A stretch of DNA of 21,763 nucleotides from a virus: the IMG/VR virus record IMGVR_UViG_3300003324_000620, positions 1 through 21,763 of that record. The stretch is one strand, 5' to 3'. Positions 6,432 to 13,580 of this stretch are shown here, piece after piece. The position numbers were made by a program, and so were the translations under genes. The notes beneath the pieces were generated by a model. That model was not told the origin of the DNA and made no database searches. It was given only the letters and a program-made list of their open reading frames with translations. Positions within the stretch are counted from its first letter, which is position 1; each line of letters begins with the position of its first letter.

Positions 6432-6538
6432 CCGCGGTCGTGATCATCCTCACCGCCCTCCTGGCCGTCATGGCGCTGCTGTTCCTGATCGCGATGACCG
6501 GCTACCTCGAAGAACTCGACCGAAAGGACCACCAGTGA
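6428..6538 (+). CDS. Very small membrane protein
   Basis: The product has 36 residues. A hydrophobic helix takes up most of it (residues 3-25: AVVIILTALLAVMALLFLIAM), followed by the charged tail TGYLEELDRKDHQ. The GTG start overlaps the upstream stop (GTGA), and its own stop overlaps the next GTG, so the gene is embedded in the coupled array, which supports it being real despite its size. Its function is unknown. Confidence 0.55.
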   Translation: MTAVVIILTALLAVMALLFLIAMTGYLEELDRKDHQ

Positions 6539-6834
6539 GCACCCCACCGACACCCGCGGCCCTCTCCGGTCCCGCGCTGACGTCCAGGCTGATCGAGATC
6601 TGGATCTGCGGCTTCACCTCCGGAGCCGCGACTGTCGCCATGAACTGCTGCGACCTCCCGCCCACGGCCGCCGACCAGTTCGCCGACTACCTCGCCGAGC
6701 GCGGCAGACGTGACCCGGTCGTCATGGCAGCCGTCGAGCAGGAAGTCCTCGAAGTCCTCGCTGGGGTGCCGGGCAAACCTCGCACGGTGACCTGCCACGG
6801 CACCCCACCTCGCAACACCCCGCCGACGGCCTGA
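6535..6834 (+). CDS. Hypothetical early protein
   Basis: The product has 99 residues. The core reads LTSRLIEIWICGFTSGAATVAMN, then DLPPTAADQFADYLAERGRRDPVVMAAVEQEV, a compact helical domain. The tail is Pro/Thr-rich with no predicted structure. GTG 6535 is chosen because it overlaps the preceding stop; the frame stays open upstream, but only as a shadow of the membrane-protein gene. No family is recognised. Confidence 0.6.
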   Translation: MSTPPTPAALSGPALTSRLIEIWICGFTSGAATVAMNCCDLPPTAADQFADYLAERGRRDPVVMAAVEQEVLEVLAGVPGKPRTVTCHGTPPRNTPPTA

Positions 6835-6851
6835 ACACGAAGGAGAACCCC

Positions 6852-7256
6852 ATGGCCACCCCCACCCCCGACACCTACGACATCGTCGTACGCCCCTTCG
6901 CGGACTTCCTCCGCGAGCAGGCCCGCGGCACCACCCACGAGGAACTCGGCGAGTCCCTCCACGACCTCGTCGCCCGCGTCCGCGACACCGGCAAGAAGGG
7001 CTCCCTCCAACTCACCATCACCGTGGAGCTGCTCGACAAGGACCCCGACGGGCCCCTGGTCATCGCCGACCAGATCAAGCTCCGGCTCCCCGAGCACGAC
7101 CGGAAGCCGTCGATCTTCTACACCGACGCCGACGGGAACCTGTCCCGCACCGACCCCCAGCAGCTCGCGTTCGAGTCGCTGCGTGAAGTACCGCCCCCGC
7201 CGGGTGTCGACCCGGTCACCGGCGAAATCACCGACACCAAGGAGCACCACGCATGA
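6852..7256 (+). CDS. Conserved phage protein paired with DUF2303
   Basis: The product has 134 residues. The N-terminal motif RPFADFLREQARGTTHEELGESLHDLV is followed by GSLQLTITVELLDKD, LVIADQIKLRLPE, and FYTDADGNLSRTDPQQ. I recognise this order from small proteins encoded directly upstream of DUF2303 genes in actinobacterial prophages, where the fold looks like a helix plus a beta sheet. The start is ATG 6852 with AAGGAG 5-6 bases upstream, one of the few non-overlapping starts here, so a new translation initiation point. The tail (PVTGEITDTKEHHA) overlaps the DUF2303 start by four bases. Its function is unknown. Confidence 0.72.
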   Translation: MATPTPDTYDIVVRPFADFLREQARGTTHEELGESLHDLVARVRDTGKKGSLQLTITVELLDKDPDGPLVIADQIKLRLPEHDRKPSIFYTDADGNLSRTDPQQLAFESLREVPPPPGVDPVTGEITDTKEHHA

Positions 7257-8119
7257 GCAGCATCCCCGCAGAACTCGACACCACCGGCGGCATCCAGGCC
7301 GTGATCGACACCGCGCAGATCGCCGCCGAACCCCGCAAGCTCGATGACGGGCTGTTCGCCGTCGCGGTCCCCGCCGGCGCGCAGGTTGAGGTCATTGACG
7401 TCGAGTCGATCACCCGCCCCCACGCCGCGCACCCGGCCCGGAAGACCGGCAACTATGTGGTGCACGACGCCGACTCGTTCGTCGCCTACATGGCCAAGCA
7501 TCAGCAGCCCGAGTCGGAGGTGTGGGCCGATGTCGTCAACTGGCGCGTCGTGGGTGTGATCAACGCCCACGAGGGCACCGACGGCCCCGTCGACGCGTAC
7601 GGCCCGGAGGCCGGGTGGGGCGACCACCGCGTCCAGTACACGATCACGGGCACCGAGGCGTGGAAGGCGTGGCGCGAGCTCGACGGGAAGCTCGTCGACC
7701 AGGCCACATTCGCCGAGCACATCGAAGCCCGCTCGGTCGACATCCTCGTCCCGCCTGGCGCGGACATGCTCGAACTGGCGGAGACGTTCCAGGCGACCAT
7801 CGGGGTGAACTTCGAGTCCTCCCGGCTGCTGTCCTCGGGCGAGCGGCAGTTCGAGTACCGGGAGACGGTGGACGCGAAGGCCGGGCGTAAGGGCCAGTTG
7901 TCGATCCCGAAGCAGTTCACTCTCGCGTTGATCCCGTTCGAGGGTGCCGAGGTGTTCAAGGTGACCGCTCGGTTCCGGTATCGGATCGCCGATGGTGCGC
8001 TGCGGGTCGGGTACCGGTTGGACCGTCCGGCTGATGTGCTTCGTGAGGCGTTCCTTCGGGTCGTGGACACGATCACGACCCGGGTTGAGGCGCCGGTGTT
8101 CCGCGGGGTCTCGGCGTGA
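7253..8119 (+). CDS. DUF2303 (YfdQ-like) family protein
   Basis: The product has 288 residues, close to the usual family length. It shows the expected order: N-terminal GGIQAVIDTA, the beta-rich FAVAVPAGAQVEVID, RKTGNYVVHDADSFVAYMAKH, WRVVGVINAH and GWGDHRVQYTITGTEAWKAWRELDGKLVDQATFAEHIE, then a C-terminal half ending in IPFEGAEVFKVTARFRYRI and VLREAFLRVVDTI. DUF2303 proteins (YfdQ in E. coli) occur in prophage early regions near recombination genes, and their biochemical role is not established. The ATG overlaps the preceding stop. Confidence 0.85.
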   Translation: MSSIPAELDTTGGIQAVIDTAQIAAEPRKLDDGLFAVAVPAGAQVEVIDVESITRPHAAHPARKTGNYVVHDADSFVAYMAKHQQPESEVWADVVNWRVVGVINAHEGTDGPVDAYGPEAGWGDHRVQYTITGTEAWKAWRELDGKLVDQATFAEHIEARSVDILVPPGADMLELAETFQATIGVNFESSRLLSSGERQFEYRETVDAKAGRKGQLSIPKQFTLALIPFEGAEVFKVTARFRYRIADGALRVGYRLDRPADVLREAFLRVVDTITTRVEAPVFRGVSA

Positions 8120-8322
8120 ACGGCCGGGAGTCTTGCCCGACCGGGTGCGGGCGTGCCCTGCCCGACGGGAAGGTCATGTGCGGCCAGTGCTGGCGGGAGG
8201 TGCCCGCGCATCTTCAGCGCGAGGTGTACGCCGCCTGGCGGGCCGTGTGCAACGACCTGAGCGCTGAGGCGCTGCGTCGTCATCGTGAGGCGAAGGACGC
8301 CGCGATCGGGAGCATCCGGTGA
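8116..8322 (+). CDS. Small zinc-ribbon-like protein
   Basis: The product has 68 residues. It has C7 and C11 (SCPTGCGRALPDGK), then C22 and C25 (VMCGQCWREVP), a CxxxC...CxxC arrangement that fits a small zinc ribbon, followed by a helix (LQREVYAAWRAVCNDLSAEALRRHREAK). Proteins with this CGR...MCGxCW pattern are common small actinophage genes. The GTG start overlaps the DUF2303 stop. A nucleic-acid or protein-binding role is possible; nothing more can be said. Confidence 0.65.
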   Translation: MNGRESCPTGCGRALPDGKVMCGQCWREVPAHLQREVYAAWRAVCNDLSAEALRRHREAKDAAIGSIR

Positions 8323-8624
8323 CCGCCGGGAAGGCCCCGCGGGGTGACGTGGAGCGGCTCGCGGAGGTCATCGCTGCGCACCGCTTCCACCTGGACTTCA
8401 CGTGCATCTGTGGCGCCGGGCCGCTCAACGAGTACCGCGGCCAGGACAACCTCCACGTCGCCGAGCAGATGGCCCCGCTGCTGGCGCAGGCCCGCGCCGA
8501 GGCATGGGACGAGGGCTTCAAGCAAGGCGGACCGATGCACGACGTCAACTACGACGACCCCGATGCTCACACCCGCAACCCCTACCGTGCCGCGCTCGCC
8601 GACCCCAAGGGAGACGACCAGTGA
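8319..8624 (+). CDS. Hypothetical protein with HxnCxC-GxnHxA motif
   Basis: The product has 101 residues. Residues about 12-55 contain VIAAHRFHLDFTCICGAG and DNLHVAEQMAPLLAQAR, a spaced H...CxCG...HVA pattern that recurs in actinophage proteins and may bind a metal. The end is acidic, with repeated DD/D and PYRAALADPKGDDQ. Its GTG overlaps the upstream stop. Its function is unknown. Confidence 0.6.
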   Translation: MTAGKAPRGDVERLAEVIAAHRFHLDFTCICGAGPLNEYRGQDNLHVAEQMAPLLAQARAEAWDEGFKQGGPMHDVNYDDPDAHTRNPYRAALADPKGDDQ

Positions 8625-8860
8625 GCGCCCCGAAGCGCTGGTACCGCGTCGAGGACGTGACCACGGTCGTCGGCGTCGGCTACGTCCGCGCCCGCTCCAA
8701 GGCCGAGGCGGTCGAGCTGGCTCTCAACGGCGATGTCCAGCTCGACTACGACGATGGCGGCACGACGATCCGCCGAGGCGACGGGCCCCACGTCTACGTG
8801 GCCGACCGCACTGAACGGCGCTACCTCGACGCCGACACGGCGGGAGGTAGCGAGTCGTGA
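8621..8860 (+). CDS. Hypothetical small beta-rich protein
   Basis: The product has 79 residues. The sequence KRWYRVEDVTTVVGVGYVRARSKAEAVELALNGDVQLDY suggests a beta-alpha-beta unit in which a strand is followed by a KAEAVELA helix, as in small phage proteins of the same size. The C-terminus is polar. Both its start (GTG 8621) and stop overlap neighbours, and it directly precedes the methyltransferase. No known family is assigned. Confidence 0.58.
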   Translation: MSAPKRWYRVEDVTTVVGVGYVRARSKAEAVELALNGDVQLDYDDGGTTIRRGDGPHVYVADRTERRYLDADTAGGSES

Positions 8861-10533
8861 GCCTCACCGTCACCGATCTATTCGCCGGCGCCGGCGGATC
8901 CTCGAGCGGGATGGAGCAGGTGCCCGGCGTACGCGTCGCAGCCAGCGGCAACCACTGGAAGACCGCCGTCGAGATCCACAACGCCAACTTCCCCCACGCC
9001 GACCACTACACCGTGGACCTGCATGAGGAGAACCCGGCCTACTTCCCGAAGACCGATGTGCTCTGGGCCAGCCCGGAGTGCACCAAGTGGTCGCAGGCGT
9101 CCGGGAACAAGTACGCGTCGGTGTCCTTGGAAGCCAGCCTGCTCGACGAAGACCTCATGGAGGACCCGACCGCGGACGCCGCCAGGCGGTCCCGGCTGCT
9201 GATGTTCGACGTGCTCAGGTTCATCGAGCACCACCGCTACCGGCTCGTGTTCGTGGAGAACGTCGTCGACATCGCCGTGAAGGCCGAGTACGCCTACGCC
9301 TGGGTGGTCTGGAAGAAGGCGCTGCGTGGCCTCGGCTACGAGTTCCGGGTGCTGTCGATCAACAGCATGCACGCCCAGGCGCTCGGGCTCCCCGCGCCGC
9401 AGTCGCGCGACCGGATCTACATCGCCGCGTGGCCCAAGGGCGAGAAGGCTCCCGACTTCGAGCGGATCCTCCGCCCGCAGGCGTACTGCCCGAAGTGCGA
9501 CCGGATGGTCGAGTCCCAGCAGGCGTGGAAGAACGGCCGCACGGTCGGGAAGTACCGCGCCCAGTACGTCTACCTGCACGGCGAGTGCAACACGGTCGTA
9601 GAACCCGGCTATCTGCCCGCGATCACCGCGATCGACTGGTCGATCCCGGGCGAGCGGATCGGCGACCGGTTCAAGGACAAGACCCGGCTCCGGGTCGCGG
9701 CCGGGATCGCCCGCTACTGGGGCGAGCCGTTCCAGTACGAACACACCGCGAACCAGTACGACGCAGCCGACCCGAAGCATCCCGCTCACGGCGACCCGAG
9801 CGCGTACTACCGGGCCTGGTCGCTGCTGGACGTGATGCGGACCCTGCACACCGCCGAGTCCAAGGCGCTCGCCGTTCCGCTCGAGGCCCGCGAGGGGAAG
9901 GAAGCCAGGCCGCTGTCCGAGCCTCTGCGCACGCAGACCACGCGCCTGGAGAACGCGCTCGTCGGCCCGCCGTTCGTGGCCGTCATGCGCGGGGCCCGAG
10001 CAGATCAGACCTACCCCGTCACCGAGCCCACGTCTGCGTTCACCGCAGGCGGGAGCCACCACGCCCTGGTCTCGCCGTACTACAGCAACAGCAAGTCCGC
10101 GCTCCCGGCCGACGAGCCCCTCGGAACGCTGACAACACACGACCGGTACGCACTGATCCACCGCAACAACGGCACCAGCCCCAACGGCGACCCGTGGGCC
10201 ACCACCCCGGTCACCGAGTACATGCGCACGCTCACCACGAAAGGGCACCAGACCCTCATCCAAGGGCCAGTCCGTGGCGCCCGGCCCAAGATCACCCAGG
10301 CCGACCTGAACGCCGCCATGGAGATCGTCTCCGAGTGCCACGCGCGGATGTTCCAGCCACTCGAGTGCGCTGCCGGGATGGCCTTCGCCCCGACCTACAA
10401 CTGGGACCCGCCGAACCGCGAGAAGCCCGTCAGCAAGCGCGACAAGACGCGCGCGATCGGGAACGCCGTCTGCCCGCCGAACGCACGCGACCTGATGGAC
10501 GTCGGCGTCGAGTCCCTCGGAGGTGCCCTGTGA
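8857..10533 (+). CDS. C5-cytosine DNA methyltransferase
   Basis: Transfers methyl groups from SAM to cytosine C5. The product has 558 residues. Motif I DLFAGAGG is at residues 7-14 and motif IV SPECTKWS has catalytic C75 (PEC rather than the usual PPC, as in a known phage subfamily). Motif VI is VFVENV (E134-N135-V136), motif VIII QSRDRIYI (182-189), and the C-terminal motif is AIGNAVCPPNA near residue 537. A CPKC pair at 211-214 and a later Cys (GEC) suggest a zinc knuckle after motif VIII. Between VIII and the C-terminal motif, where the target-recognition domain normally lies, there are four imperfect tandem repeats of the form P-x-x-EP-x-x-T-x-TT...AL[VI]. No restriction nuclease is adjacent, so it is an orphan enzyme, possibly protecting phage DNA. 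Confidence 0.9.
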   Translation: MSLTVTDLFAGAGGSSSGMEQVPGVRVAASGNHWKTAVEIHNANFPHADHYTVDLHEENPAYFPKTDVLWASPECTKWSQASGNKYASVSLEASLLDEDLMEDPTADAARRSRLLMFDVLRFIEHHRYRLVFVENVVDIAVKAEYAYAWVVWKKALRGLGYEFRVLSINSMHAQALGLPAPQSRDRIYIAAWPKGEKAPDFERILRPQAYCPKCDRMVESQQAWKNGRTVGKYRAQYVYLHGECNTVVEPGYLPAITAIDWSIPGERIGDRFKDKTRLRVAAGIARYWGEPFQYEHTANQYDAADPKHPAHGDPSAYYRAWSLLDVMRTLHTAESKALAVPLEAREGKEARPLSEPLRTQTTRLENALVGPPFVAVMRGARADQTYPVTEPTSAFTAGGSHHALVSPYYSNSKSALPADEPLGTLTTHDRYALIHRNNGTSPNGDPWATTPVTEYMRTLTTKGHQTLIQGPVRGARPKITQADLNAAMEIVSECHARMFQPLECAAGMAFAPTYNWDPPNREKPVSKRDKTRAIGNAVCPPNARDLMDVGVESLGGAL

Positions 10534-11018
10534 CGCCGCCGAACCCAGACGCCCGCATCACCGCCGCCGAACACGTCGCCGGCACCCTGATCGAGGCCGT
10601 CGGCGCCCGCGACCAGCAGGCCGTCCACACTCTCCTGCGGCACCTCGACCCGGGCAGCCTCCACGCCCTCGCGGTCGTACTCGCCGACCAGGTCCACCAG
10701 TCCACCTCCCTCACCCCAGAACGCCTCCTCGTCGCCGTCGAGATCGCCGCCGGCCGGTTCCACACCACCCCCGGACGGGTGACGTCCCGGTCGGGGCGGG
10801 TGGAGGACCAGGACGCCCGCGCTGTCGTGGCCTACGCGGCGTGGCTGCTCGGCTACCCCCAGTCGGTGACCGGGCGCGCGATCCGGCGAGACCGGTCCAC
10901 GGTCCTGGCCGCGATCTCCCGGGTGGGGGCTACGCCGAGGCTGCGGCGGGTCGCGACGGGGATCGCGTCCGACCTGGGCTGGTCGCGTGAGGACAACGAC
11001 ATCGAGGAGTCCGCCTGA
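10530..11018 (+). CDS. DnaA domain-IV-like DNA-binding protein
   Basis: The product has 162 residues. The first 80 or so are helical (EHVAGTLIEAVGARDQQAVHTLLRHL, ALAVVLADQVHQ). Residues about 95-135 resemble the C-terminal DnaA-box-binding domain of DnaA: DARAVVAYAAWLLGYPQ, then VTGRAIRRDRSTVLAA, where D121-R122-S123-T124-V125 corresponds to the RDHSTV signature. The AAA+ module of DnaA is absent. The GTG start overlaps the methyltransferase stop and its own stop overlaps the next gene, a replication-type protein. A role in origin recognition, or in redirecting host DnaA, is inferred. Confidence 0.65.
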   Translation: MTPPNPDARITAAEHVAGTLIEAVGARDQQAVHTLLRHLDPGSLHALAVVLADQVHQSTSLTPERLLVAVEIAAGRFHTTPGRVTSRSGRVEDQDARAVVAYAAWLLGYPQSVTGRAIRRDRSTVLAAISRVGATPRLRRVATGIASDLGWSREDNDIEESA

Positions 11019-11896
11019 TGAGCTGGTTCAAGGTCGACGACAAGTTCTACGACCACCCGAAGGCACGCAAGGCCGGGAAGGCCGCGGTCGGCGTGTGGGT
11101 GCTCGCGGGGACGTGGTCTGCCGATCATCTGACCGACGGGTTCATCCCCGCCCACGTGCTGGCCCGGTGGGGCAACCGCACCGACGCCCGGCGGCTGGTC
11201 GACGCCCGCCTGTGGGAGCCGGCCGAGCATGACGGGGAAGCAGGGTGGCGGTTCCGGAACTGGGAGCGGTATCAGCCGACGCGGGCGGCTAAGAAGGCTC
11301 AGCGGGCGGCTCGTGCTGCGGCCGGGCGGGCGGGCGGCTTGGCGTCGGGCGCAAGCAGACGACAACCAAACCCGAACCATTCTGCTTCACCACCGGTTGA
11401 AGCAGACGCGAAGCAAGTTGCTTCACGGTTGGTTGAACCCCCGTCCCGTCCCGTCCCGTCCCCTTCAATCCATCACCACAGTCACCTCACCGCCGTGCCC
11501 CCCGAGGCGCCGATGGATGGATCGATCAACGACGAGACGCTGACGAAGATCCAGCTCCGGCTCCGCTGCGACCGACCCCACGCCGCCAGGGTCGCCGCCC
11601 AAGTCCTCGCCAGAGCCAACACCCCGGTCCAGGACCAGACCCGGTACATCCTGGCCGCGATCGACCGGGCCCCCGGCGACTACCAGCCCACCCCGGGCCC
11701 GTTGAAGCGCCACGACGAGTGCGTCACCCACCCCGGCCAGCCCGCCGCCAACTGCGGCGGCTGCGCCGCTGACGCCCGGACGGTGGACCCGAGACCGCCC
11801 CGACCCCGGCGCCGTCGGCGGCGCAGTTCAACGCCGCGATCGCTGCCGCGATCCGCGACGAAGACCTCACCGTCGTGGGCGAGCTGCTGCGGATGA
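11018..11896 (+). CDS. Winged-helix replication-type protein, apparent frameshift near the 3' end
   Basis: The product as read has 292 residues. The N-terminus (SWFKVDDKFYDHPKARKAGKAAVGVWVLAGTWSADHLTDGF, then LARWGNRTDARRLVDARLWEP and GWRFRNWERYQPTRA) is a familiar actinophage replication-initiator-like domain with a probable winged helix. A polar linker follows, then a helical region (about 165-215) and a Cys cluster (C235, C246, C249). From about residue 257 the sequence becomes Arg/Ser/Pro-rich and protein-like features vanish, while the -1 frame over the same bases is strongly coding to 11988. The true product is probably about 320 residues, made through a frameshift, or the gene is split by an indel. 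Confidence 0.78.
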   Translation: MSWFKVDDKFYDHPKARKAGKAAVGVWVLAGTWSADHLTDGFIPAHVLARWGNRTDARRLVDARLWEPAEHDGEAGWRFRNWERYQPTRAAKKAQRAARAAAGRAGGLASGASRRQPNPNHSASPPVEADAKQVASRLVEPPSRPVPSPSIHHHSHLTAVPPEAPMDGSINDETLTKIQLRLRCDRPHAARVAAQVLARANTPVQDQTRYILAAIDRAPGDYQPTPGPLKRHDECVTHPGQPAANCGGCAADARTVDPRPPRPRRRRRRSSTPRSLPRSATKTSPSWASCCG

Positions 11897-11988
11897 TGGC
11901 GGTCGCGCATCCTCGGGAGGCCGAGTTGACGCACGCCGCTCTCCGGCTCGTGCTGGCCGTGCTCGCCGATGCGGAGGCGGACCGGTGA
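11773..11988 (+). other. Out-of-frame continuation of the replication-type protein
   Basis: The -1 frame, open after a TGA at 11770-11772, reads DGGPETAPTPAPSAAQFNAA, then IRDEDLTVVGELLRMMAV, AELTHAALRLVLAVLADAEADR and TGA at 11986-11988. Its third codon positions are nearly all G or C, unlike the annotated frame. A separate gene could start only at ATG 11893, overlapping the other stop, giving 31 residues; that would leave the coding-like 11785-11892 unexplained. The end overlaps the next GTG, as throughout the operon. Confidence 0.6.
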
Positions 11989-12245
11989 GCCGCCGGAAGA
12001 AGCCGCACGAGGTGGCGTACGCCGAGGCCCGCGCCGACCTCGAGCAGGTCCTCACCCGAGCCGGGGCAGCCGACCCGGCCCAGGAGGCCGTCGACTACCT
12101 CCGCCGGCTCCTAAACGCCGGCTGGCGCCACACCCGCCCCGACCTCGAGCCCGAACCGCCGGCGGGCCCGAACGTCCGAGCCGAGGAGGCGACGGCGTAT
12201 CTCGCTGCGAAGGCGGCGTTGACGAGGAAGGGAGACCGTCTGTGA
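11985..12245 (+). CDS. Hypothetical basic protein
   Basis: The product has 86 residues. It opens with a basic patch (SRRKKPHE) and continues VAYAEARADLEQVLTRAG, EAVDYLRRLLNAGWRHT, and a terminal helix EEATAYLAAKAALTRKG. The helices suggest a small nucleic-acid-binding or adaptor protein, but no domain is recognised. Its GTG overlaps the stop of the out-of-frame continuation, which supports that continuation being the true end of the upstream gene. It precedes the HNH gene and overlaps it. Confidence 0.58.
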   Translation: MSRRKKPHEVAYAEARADLEQVLTRAGAADPAQEAVDYLRRLLNAGWRHTRPDLEPEPPAGPNVRAEEATAYLAAKAALTRKGDRL

Positions 12246-12685
12246 AGCGCAAGACCCCGCTCCAGCGGAAGGCGCCGATGCCGCGCCGCCCACCGGGCCG
12301 GAAGACCCCGCCGAAGAACCGCCGCACCCCGGACCCGGGCCGCGAGTTCTGGCAGGAACAGCGAGCGAAGCTCTACGACCGCTCCGGTGGTGCCTGCGAG
12401 CGGTGCGGCGCCGACCTCAACGCCACCGGCATGGAGGCGCATCACAGGAAGCTCCGCTCCCAGGGCGGCGGGCACGACCTGACCAACCTCGCCGCGCTCT
12501 GCCCTGGCTGCCATCTGCACTGCCACCGCAACCCCGTCGAGGCCCGCATGGGCGGCTGGATCGTCCCAGCACCCTGCGACCCAGCAGCCCGGGCGGTGCA
12601 GCTGTGGACCGGCCGTGTGGTCCGGCTGGGCGTGGAGGGCGACTACGACGTGGTGTTCGACACCGACGAGGAGGAACCAGCATGA
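12242..12685 (+). CDS. HNH endonuclease
   Basis: The product has 147 residues. A basic Pro/Arg/Lys tail (residues 1-34) is followed by the nuclease domain: C52-x-x-C55, H67-H68 in MEAHHRKLRSQGG, N82 in DLTNLAALC, C87-x-x-C90, then H91 and H95. The zinc-stabilised beta-beta-alpha-metal site is complete. Free-standing phage HNH proteins often assist terminase in cos-type packaging, but this gene lies 2.2 kb upstream of terminase in the early operon, so a role in DNA processing or homing is equally open. Start is GTG 12242, overlapping the previous stop. Confidence 0.85.
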   Translation: MKRKTPLQRKAPMPRRPPGRKTPPKNRRTPDPGREFWQEQRAKLYDRSGGACERCGADLNATGMEAHHRKLRSQGGGHDLTNLAALCPGCHLHCHRNPVEARMGGWIVPAPCDPAARAVQLWTGRVVRLGVEGDYDVVFDTDEEEPA

Positions 12686-13035
12686 GGTCGACCCAGAAGA
12701 TCCCCAGGTTGAGCGGGTTTTGCAACCCGGCGAATCCGCCGGCGTCGCACACGCTGTGTCGGATGGAGGGCTGCACCTGCACCCACCACACCGACCTCGG
12801 GCAGACGCAGCGGCACAGCGCCGTCGTTGCCCTCCTCGCGCAGCTCCACGCCGGCGTCGAGTCGGGTGTCTCCCTCGCGTTTGAGGTCGCCCAGCACCAC
12901 CGCCCCACCCACCCCACCAGCGAGCCTGACCGGTGGTACTGCGGCGAACTGTGGTGCCACTCGACGTGGCCATGCCGCCCGTTCCTCCTCGCGGAGGAGA
13001 TCGCGAATAGCAGACCCGGCGAGGTGTCCCGCTGA
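12682..13035 (+). CDS. Cysteine/histidine-rich protein, putative zinc binding
   Basis: The product has 117 residues. Cys and His cluster in two regions: FCNPANPP...HTLCRMEGCTCTHH near residues 13-40 and YCGELWCHSTWPC near 86-98. The central part is a helix (HSAVVALLAQLHAGVESGVSLAFEVAQHH). Such clusters imply structural zinc. No family is recognised. Its ATG overlaps the HNH stop by four bases and its stop overlaps the WhiB start, so it is co-translated with both. Confidence 0.6.
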   Translation: MRSTQKIPRLSGFCNPANPPASHTLCRMEGCTCTHHTDLGQTQRHSAVVALLAQLHAGVESGVSLAFEVAQHHRPTHPTSEPDRWYCGELWCHSTWPCRPFLLAEEIANSRPGEVSR

Positions 13036-13580
13036 TGTTCCACCGCCCCGAGTCCTGGACCGAACACGCCGCCTGCATCGGCCTCACCAGCCCCGACCGC
13101 GACCCCTGGGCCCCCGGCGACTGGCTCACCCCCGAACAGACCGGCGCCGAGTACTACGTCGCGCGGAGTATCTGCGCCGGCTGCCCCGTCCGCATGGAGT
13201 GCGTCACCGACGAACTCGCCATCCTCGACACCCACGAACCCGCTGCGATGCGCGGCGGCCTCACTCCCGACGAACTCCTCGACCTCGGCCACCAGCTCGG
13301 CATCACCCAGCCCGCCACCCGCTCCAAGCACGGCACCAGGAGCAGGTACGTCGGCGGCTGTCGCTGCGACCGGTGCCGCAACGCCCACCGCATCTACGAG
13401 CACGAACGCCGACTGTGGGCCAAGACCACCCGACGCACGGTCACCGCCCACGACGTCCAGGCCTGGCTCGCCCGCCCACTCGGCCGCGGCCGCCATCGTG
13501 CCGAGCCCGGGCAACTGCTGCTGTTCACCGACGGACTCCCCAAGCGCTACATCGCTGCCTCAACTTCCGAGGCCAGCTAA
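13035..13580 (+). CDS. WhiB-family iron-sulfur regulator with C-terminal Cys extension
   Basis: The product has 181 residues. The WhiB core has C14 (AACIG), C47, C50 and C56 (CAGCPVRMEC), the four ligands of a [4Fe-4S] cluster, and a GG-turn (AMRGGLTPDEL). WhiB proteins bind sigma factors and regulate transcription; in mycobacteriophage TM4 a WhiB protein inhibits host WhiB2 and contributes to superinfection exclusion. Beyond residue 98 there is an extra segment with HGTRSRY and C109, C111, C114 (GCRCDRC), a small motif seen elsewhere in actinobacteria. It is the last plus-strand gene before two opposing genes, and its stop overlaps the stop of the first of them. Confidence 0.85.
   Translation: MFHRPESWTEHAACIGLTSPDRDPWAPGDWLTPEQTGAEYYVARSICAGCPVRMECVTDELAILDTHEPAAMRGGLTPDELLDLGHQLGITQPATRSKHGTRSRYVGGCRCDRCRNAHRIYEHERRLWAKTTRRTVTAHDVQAWLARPLGRGRHRAEPGQLLLFTDGLPKRYIAASTSEAS

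Noticed and set aside
8878-10341. Long minus-strand open frame opposite the methyltransferase
   Set aside because: The plus strand carries all conserved methyltransferase motifs; the antisense product is a Gly/Val/Asp-rich string.
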